DNA of 47,856 bases from assembly GCA_029212405.1 (NCBI GenBank), contig JARGNR010000039.1, forward strand, positions 1 through 47,856, in the 5' to 3' direction. Below the pieces are notes generated by a model. The model did no database searches and had not been told where the DNA came from. It saw only the letters and a program-made list of their open reading frames with translations. This document shows, one piece after another, positions 43,962 to 47,856 of this stretch (its first letter is position 1; each line of letters starts with the position of its first letter). The DNA is from Saprospiraceae bacterium (GTDB lineage: Bacteria > Bacteroidota > Bacteroidia > Chitinophagales > Saprospiraceae). A program made the translations under genes and the position numbers.

Positions 43962-43993
43962 AAAGGATGCTTTCATTTTAGGAAGCATCCTTT
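43962..43993. terminator. Hairpin terminator after creD
   Basis: Arms 43962-43972 (aaaggatgctt) and 43983-43993 (aagcatccttt) form a perfect 11-bp stem with a 10-nt loop, 35 bp after the creD stop. Confidence 0.85.
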
Positions 43994-44018
43994 GGTATTT
44001 TGAAAAACAGCATGTAAT

Positions 44019-44054
44019 AAAATGGCTTCCCAACACAATTGAGAAGCCATTTTT
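44019..44054. terminator. Second hairpin, probable bidirectional terminator
   Basis: Arms 44019-44029 and 44043-44053 (core AATGGCTTC / GAAGCCATT) give an 11-bp stem with T-rich sequence on both outer sides. It lies between creD and the convergent T9SS gene. Confidence 0.85.
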
Positions 44055-44075
44055 ATTACTTAGTTTATTACTTAG
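44052..44075. repeat. 12-bp perfect tandem duplication
   Basis: TTTATTACTTAG is present twice in a row (44052-44063 and 44064-44075), between the second hairpin and the stop of the T9SS gene. It is probably a replication-slippage product. Confidence 0.7.
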
Positions 44076-44093
44076 TTTTTTACTGTTGTTGTA

Positions 44094-45317
44094 TTATATT
44101 TTAATGATTCGCTCCATACTTGCAGTTGATTCATCGTTCTGAGTTTTGAGAAAGTAAACACCACTTTTGAGCGTTGATAGATCTAATGTGGTCACCCCAT
44201 TTTTTGTTGGTATAGAAGTATTTAAAACTAGCCTCCCATTTACATCATAGATTTGGACAGTTCGCGCCTCATTCAAAAAACTTTCATGTGAATCTGAAAA
44301 GGTCACGGTAATTTCTTGGTGAAATGGATTGGGGTATACGGATTTCATGGTTCCATTGCCCTTATAGTTTTCTACCACTACATCACTATATGAGTATGCG
44401 CCATCATAATCAATTTGTTTAAGCCGATAATAATTTAATCCTGGATGTGGAGTAGCATGAATCATTTGATACGAATTGATTTCATTAGAGGTGCCTCTAC
44501 CTGCTTCTATTCCGATCACGTTAAAGTTCTTACCGTCTTTGCCATGTTCTACTTCAAATCTTTCGTTGTTTATTTCGGAAGCTGTCACCCAGTCGAGCAC
44601 GACTTGATTTTTTCGTAATCTAGCATCAAACGATACTAATTCTATAGGCAACATATTGGTAATAAAATCATCTGGACTTAGCGTAATATTTCCTGATGCC
44701 CTATTCCAATTGTTTATATTTTGTAAATCAGAAATTGTAGTATTGACTCTAAAGCTTCCAGTTTTATAATCAATATTTTGATTGCCCGGATTGCCTGGAT
44801 AATTATTGGGTTCAAGGTAAAACGCATTAGGATAATCGTTGCTTATGATTTGATCATTCAGTGGATCGATGACAGCAGTCCAGTAAAAACAATGGATTTC
44901 TGTCACATTATCCCAAGGGTCGCTTGCACTGGATGCAGAATACGCATAGATTTCATCTTGAAAACTCAATCCCCAAGTTCCTGAACCTGCTACATGCGTA
45001 GCCGATCCTCCTCCTCCAGTAACAGAAAAGGTATTGGGACTCGATTCTGTGATTATGACTACATCCCCTTCCAAAAGTCCACCTGCTGGAATCGTATATT
45101 CAATATGGCCTTCACCGCTGAAAAAATTATCGCCTGAATCAGAATATTCATCTTCAGTGAAATAGATGATTTCACCAGCGGCAAAATCTTTTAAAAGTAC
45201 AAAAGAGAATTCATCCCCTCCATCTCCATCAGAGCCAACAATGACAACTATCGGAAGGGCATTTAAATTTAAAGAAAAAAATAAGGGTATAATGAGAGTG
45301 TAAAATAAATTTTTCAT
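44094..45317 (-). CDS. T9SS-exported protein with an N-terminal beta-domain common in cell-surface proteins
   Basis: A 407-residue protein: signal peptide (about 1-21, ending LNALP), a domain of about 200 residues beginning IVVIVGSDGDGGDEFSFVLL and containing KDFAAGEIIYFTEDEY and AGGLLEGDVVIITE, a pattern I associate with lamin-tail-like or other surface domains, a short middle region (VSFDARLRKNQVVLDWVTASEINNERFEVE, as found before sorting domains), and a type A T9SS sorting domain (about 330-407; VYPNPFHQEITVTF, KSGVYFLKTQ). It lies downstream of the three tail-collar genes but separated by 195 bp and a terminator hairpin. Confidence 0.9.
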   Translation of the reverse strand: MKNLFYTLIIPLFFSLNLNALPIVVIVGSDGDGGDEFSFVLLKDFAAGEIIYFTEDEYSDSGDNFFSGEGHIEYTIPAGGLLEGDVVIITESSPNTFSVTGGGGSATHVAGSGTWGLSFQDEIYAYSASSASDPWDNVTEIHCFYWTAVIDPLNDQIISNDYPNAFYLEPNNYPGNPGNQNIDYKTGSFRVNTTISDLQNINNWNRASGNITLSPDDFITNMLPIELVSFDARLRKNQVVLDWVTASEINNERFEVEHGKDGKNFNVIGIEAGRGTSNEINSYQMIHATPHPGLNYYRLKQIDYDGAYSYSDVVVENYKGNGTMKSVYPNPFHQEITVTFSDSHESFLNEARTVQIYDVNGRLVLNTSIPTKNGVTTLDLSTLKSGVYFLKTQNDESTASMERIIKI

Positions 45318-45465
45318 ACCAAATTACTTTTTATACGGTCTAGATTAAAAATAGACTTCTTGTTACAAAATGGGTACGGATCTTAAAACGAATGGTCAAT
45401 GATGATGATGATATCAACAACAATCTTTATAAATGAAATATCAGAAATAATAATTAGAATAAAAG

Positions 45466-45492
45466 TACCCATATTTCAATTGAATATGGGTA
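45466..45492 (-). terminator. Terminator of the tail-collar operon
   Basis: Arms 45466-45475 (tacccatatt) and 45483-45492 (aatatgggta) form a 10-bp stem; on the minus strand it is followed by CTTTTATTCT. It lies 20 bp beyond the last collar gene. Confidence 0.65.
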
Positions 45493-45512
45493 GTAATTGA
45501 AATGTAAAATCC

Positions 45513-46013
45513 CTAGCTTCGGGATGGATATACGCCTACTAAAGCAATAATATAATTCACTGCAAGATAAGGCTGCATATTATTAACAGGTTGTTGATTA
45601 CCAGTATGTGTTACGGTAACACCAGCATAACTAGAATTTGCTTCTTCCGCATATATTGCTGCTGCTCCGAGCACTCCTGAAGGTTCAGTTCCAGCTGCAT
45701 TGCTAGTAGGAACAGATACAACGTGATTATGTGAAGGCATATTCGCAATGGTATGCGTATTTCTTTCAGTACCACCTCTTTCTCCCAAACTATAATCTGT
45801 GAGTCCTGGGCCTCTCCCAGCTTGTATAGCAATTCTACCCCTCAAATCTGGCAGTCCAAAAGTTGTTCTTCCATCGCCACCGTAAATAGTGCCTAAAATT
45901 GAGAATAAAGCTGAATGACTTGATATTGCTAATAGTTGTCCTTCGCAGAATGACCAGCCTCTTGGGGCAAAATTCCCTCCAAACAAAATTACTTGTCCAA
46001 TAAATGGGTCCAT
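45513..46013 (-). CDS. Tail-collar (microcystin-dependent-protein-like) protein, copy 3 of the tandem
   Basis: A 166-residue phage tail-collar-domain protein. The N-terminal half has the collar pattern (GQVILFGGNFAPRGWSFCEGQLL, 6-28; TIYGGDGRTTFGLPDLRGR, 42-60), then MPSHNH (92-97) and a C-terminus NMQPYLAVNYIIALVGVYPSR. Residues 100-129 are the same in all three tandem copies (see findings). There is no signal peptide. Non-phage members of this family are of unknown function; no phage structural, lysis or integrase gene is near. Confidence 0.93.
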   Translation of the reverse strand: MDPFIGQVILFGGNFAPRGWSFCEGQLLAISSHSALFSILGTIYGGDGRTTFGLPDLRGRIAIQAGRGPGLTDYSLGERGGTERNTHTIANMPSHNHVVSVPTSNAAGTEPSGVLGAAAIYAEEANSSYAGVTVTHTGNQQPVNNMQPYLAVNYIIALVGVYPSRS

Positions 46014-46048
46014 AATATATTTTTTTTTAAATTAATTTAGATAAAGAT

Positions 46049-46549
46049 TTAGCTTCTTGAAGGGAATGTTCCTTGAAGTGCTATGATGTAACTAAGTGTC
46101 AATACGGGTGCTATGTTATTTACAGCTGTCGAAGATCCTTTCATTGACATCGTAACACCTGAGTAACTAGAATTTGCTTCTTCGGCATATATTGCTGCCG
46201 CTCCAAGCACTCCTGAAGGTTCAGTTCCCGCTGCATTACTGGTTGGAATGGATACAATGTGATTGTGACTAGGTAAATTTAAAGTAGTAAGAAAATTATT
46301 TTCTGTACCTCCTTTTTCGCCTAATCTATGTGTATTAAGTCCTGGACCAGTACCGGGTGAAATTGCTACCCTCCCTTGTAAATCAGGTAAAGCGAAAGTT
46401 GTTCTCCCATCGCCACCATAGGTAGTACCGAGTATTGAGAATAAGGCCGTATTTTGTGCAATTGGTAAAAGTTGTCCTTGGCAGAAAGCCCAACCTCTTG
46501 GAGCAAAATTTCCACCGAACATTATTATTTGTCCTATAAACGGATTCAT
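46049..46549 (-). CDS. Tail-collar (microcystin-dependent-protein-like) protein, copy 2 of the tandem
   Basis: A 166-residue paralog of its neighbours, with the same collar motifs (GQIIMFGGNFAPRGWAFCQG, TYGGDGRTTFALPDLQGR, LPSHNH) and the same length. It is the most divergent in the last third: residues 130-150 read SGVTMSMKGSSTAVNNIAPV, where the others have VTVTHTG. It is 35 bp upstream of copy 3 and 41 bp downstream of copy 1 in transcription order, so all three are co-transcribed. Confidence 0.93.
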   Translation of the reverse strand: MNPFIGQIIMFGGNFAPRGWAFCQGQLLPIAQNTALFSILGTTYGGDGRTTFALPDLQGRVAISPGTGPGLNTHRLGEKGGTENNFLTTLNLPSHNHIVSIPTSNAAGTEPSGVLGAAAIYAEEANSSYSGVTMSMKGSSTAVNNIAPVLTLSYIIALQGTFPSRS

Positions 46550-46590
46550 AGTATATATTTTTTTTGTAAATAAAATTATTTCATCGTCAA

Positions 46591-47091
46591 TTAGTTTCTA
46601 GAAGGGAATACTCCTTGAAGTGCTACTATATAATTCAATGCTAAAAAAGGCTGAACATTATTGACAGATTGACCTCCGCCAGTGTGAGTAACAGTAACAT
46701 TAGCATAAGTAGAATTTGCCTCTTCGGCGTATATTGCTGCAGCTCCGAGCACTCCTGAGGGCTCTGATCCAGCTGCATTACTCGTGGGTACAGACACTGT
46801 GTGATTATGTGCAGGCATTTGTTGCTCAGTTATAGTATTTCTTTCCGTACCTTTCTTTTGTCCCCAACTATAATTAGACAATCCCGCACCATGACCTATA
46901 CAAACAGGTGCTCTACCTCTTAAATCTGGCAATGCAAAAGATGTTCTCCCATCTCCCCCGTAGGTAGTTCCGAAAAGGGAAAATAAGGCTTGATTTTGAT
47001 TAATGGGTAATATTTGTCCTTCGCATAATGCCCAGCCTCTAGGAGCAAAATTTCCAGCAAACAAAATAATTTGACCTAAAAATGGATCCAT
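46591..47091 (-). CDS. Tail-collar (microcystin-dependent-protein-like) protein, copy 1 of the tandem
   Basis: A 166-residue paralog, first to be transcribed. Collar motifs are GQIILFAGNFAPRGWALCEG, TYGGDGRTSFALPDLRGR and MPAHNH. The charge and loop near 70-85 (LSNYSWGQKKGTERN) differ from the other two copies. The candidate -7 element at 47130-47137 lies about 40 bp upstream. Family function outside phages is unknown; the name comes from a cyanobacterial homologue. Confidence 0.93.
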   Translation of the reverse strand: MDPFLGQIILFAGNFAPRGWALCEGQILPINQNQALFSLFGTTYGGDGRTSFALPDLRGRAPVCIGHGAGLSNYSWGQKKGTERNTITEQQMPAHNHTVSVPTSNAAGSEPSGVLGAAAIYAEEANSTYANVTVTHTGGGQSVNNVQPFLALNYIVALQGVFPSRN

Positions 47092-47409
47092 AATTATTAT
47101 TTTTTTTGTTTTAAAAATTGTTTTCGTTCCAAATATAATATTTGATTTGTTCTATTTAGAGCGTATAATATCTCTAATAAAAAACAGGTATTTATACGCA
47201 TACCATTAACTTTAAAATTATATACATTTGTAACCGTTAATTTTGCCCTGAATTTTCTATCAAATAATGCAAAGCGCTACACACATTTTTGTGGTATTTT
47301 TTGTTTGATGTAGATGAAATGGATCAACCAAAAAACCACTTATCTTATAATTTTTTGGTTCGTTTTCGTTGGGTAATACTGATCTTTCTCACACACTAAT
47401 TTACATTTT
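47092..47409. other. Intergenic region of 318 bp between divergent genes
   Basis: It contains the candidate -7 element of the collar operon (47130-47137) and, on the plus strand, TACATTTG at 47223-47230, which could start a long (about 175 nt) leader for the lipoprotein gene at 47410. No RNA gene or ORF of convincing length is seen. Confidence 0.5.
47130..47137 (-). promoter_or_regulatory. Candidate -7 element of the tail-collar operon
   Basis: The minus strand has a perfect TATATTTG followed by GG. Transcription would begin near 47126, leaving a leader of about 35 nt. A TTG element at the right distance is not evident. Confidence 0.45.
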
Positions 47410-47856
47410 ATGAAAAACATTATTTACTTGTCTACTCTATTATTTCTCGTTGGTCTTATTTCATGTCAAACTTGTCCCAAATGTCCACCACCAGCGGATG
47501 ACATGGTAACGCTACCTCCAGAAGATGCCATTCCATTGGCCCAATTCCAAGAGTGGGTGCACAATTGGGATTCACTGGGACAAACGTATACTGCAAATAC
47601 ATTGACACAATATTTTACCATGCCTTTGGTGGATATGACAGAGTTTGTTGATCACATTGATACTACTGCCACGGATACGGTTGCCGCTGCACGATTTTAT
47701 TTAGGATTGGACATCAGAAATAATACAATGACACCGCATGTCATGTTGGTTGGAGTCAATACAGAAGGAGATTCGCTTACGGATGCTTCGATGGGACAAT
47801 ATATTTACGATGTTACAAAACCTTGTCCCTCAATGTGTAATAAAGCTTCATTACCC
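47410..47856 (+). CDS. Lipoprotein, N-terminal part, cut by the right edge of the window
   Basis: An open frame from an ATG at 47410 runs 149 codons to the end of the window without a stop. The product begins with a lipoprotein signal (MKNIIYLSTLLFLVGLISC, lipid-bearing Cys19), a short Cys/Pro-rich tether (QTCPKCPPPADD), then a folded region with acidic and Thr-rich segments (about 35-149). No family is recognised. Two more cysteines (CPSMC) occur near the visible end. Confidence 0.85.
   Translation, partial: MKNIIYLSTLLFLVGLISCQTCPKCPPPADDMVTLPPEDAIPLAQFQEWVHNWDSLGQTYTANTLTQYFTMPLVDMTEFVDHIDTTATDTVAAARFYLGLDIRNNTMTPHVMLVGVNTEGDSLTDASMGQYIYDVTKPCPSMCNKASLP

Noticed and set aside
45513-47091. 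Prophage remnant
   Set aside because: Only tail-collar genes are found. There are no capsid, terminase, integrase or lysis genes around them, and such triplets occur outside phages.

Overview
The window is chromosomal DNA from a member of the Bacteroidota. The evidence is: AT-rich sequence; four proteins ending in a type IX secretion (T9SS) C-terminal sorting domain; SusC/RagA-type and other TonB-dependent receptor proteins; LytS/LytTR two-component pairs, one with a Reg_prop/Y_Y_Y sensor; a 47-bp CRISPR repeat of the type II-C kind; and several candidate promoters with the phylum's -7 element TAnnTTTG. A free-living, marine or Saprospiria/Flavobacteriia-like organism is my guess, but genus cannot be read from the sequence. 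No prophage, transposase, tRNA or rRNA was found.

Layout. 1-894: right-hand end of a CRISPR array (12 repeats, 11 spacers of 30 nt, last repeat degenerate); its cas genes would lie to the left, outside the window. 1053-8187: a two-gene unit encoding a SusC-like barrel protein with no recognisable plug and a thioester alpha-2-macroglobulin that carries a plug-like segment. 8255-12882 (minus): lipoprotein, Reg_prop histidine kinase and LytTR regulator. 13146-15119: T9SS-exported protein. 15125-20455 (minus): TonB-dependent receptor, TPR-like secreted protein, LytS-type kinase, LytTR regulator and a small secreted protein, with overlapping or closely spaced genes. 20640-21716: divergent membrane-anchored LuxR-type regulator. 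21851-23008: thioredoxin-like protein facing a DUF1761-like membrane protein.

23170-29219: MacB-like ABC exporter (ATPase, two paralogous permeases, HlyD-type adaptor), followed by a HAD-fold protein that has lost its catalytic aspartates, a thioredoxin-fold protein that has lost its cysteines, and RidA. 29227-34337 (minus): FAD/NAD(P) oxidoreductase, membrane polyferredoxin, acylphosphatase, then an ECF sigma factor overlapping a membrane protein that joins a putative anti-sigma head to a TonB-like C-terminus. 34714-37497: two T9SS cargo proteins, each followed by a strong terminator. 37577-42337 (minus): folE, gamma-carbonic-anhydrase-like protein, YkgJ-like metal-cluster protein, metK, a zinc-ribbon membrane protein and a lipoprotein. 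42574-43926: CreD. 44094-47091 (minus): T9SS protein and three tandem tail-collar (microcystin-dependent-protein-like) paralogs. 47410-end: start of a lipoprotein gene cut by the window edge.

Themes. Much of the window concerns the cell envelope and how it is sensed: outer-membrane barrels, surface or periplasmic proteins, exporters, and at least four separate signalling devices (two LytTR systems, one membrane LuxR protein, one ECF sigma/anti-sigma pair). The observations I would follow first are the apparent exchange of the plug module between the SusC-like barrel and the alpha-2-macroglobulin, the promoter-like sequence inside every CRISPR repeat, and a 9-bp direct repeat with LytTR-like geometry upstream of the Reg_prop kinase operon.
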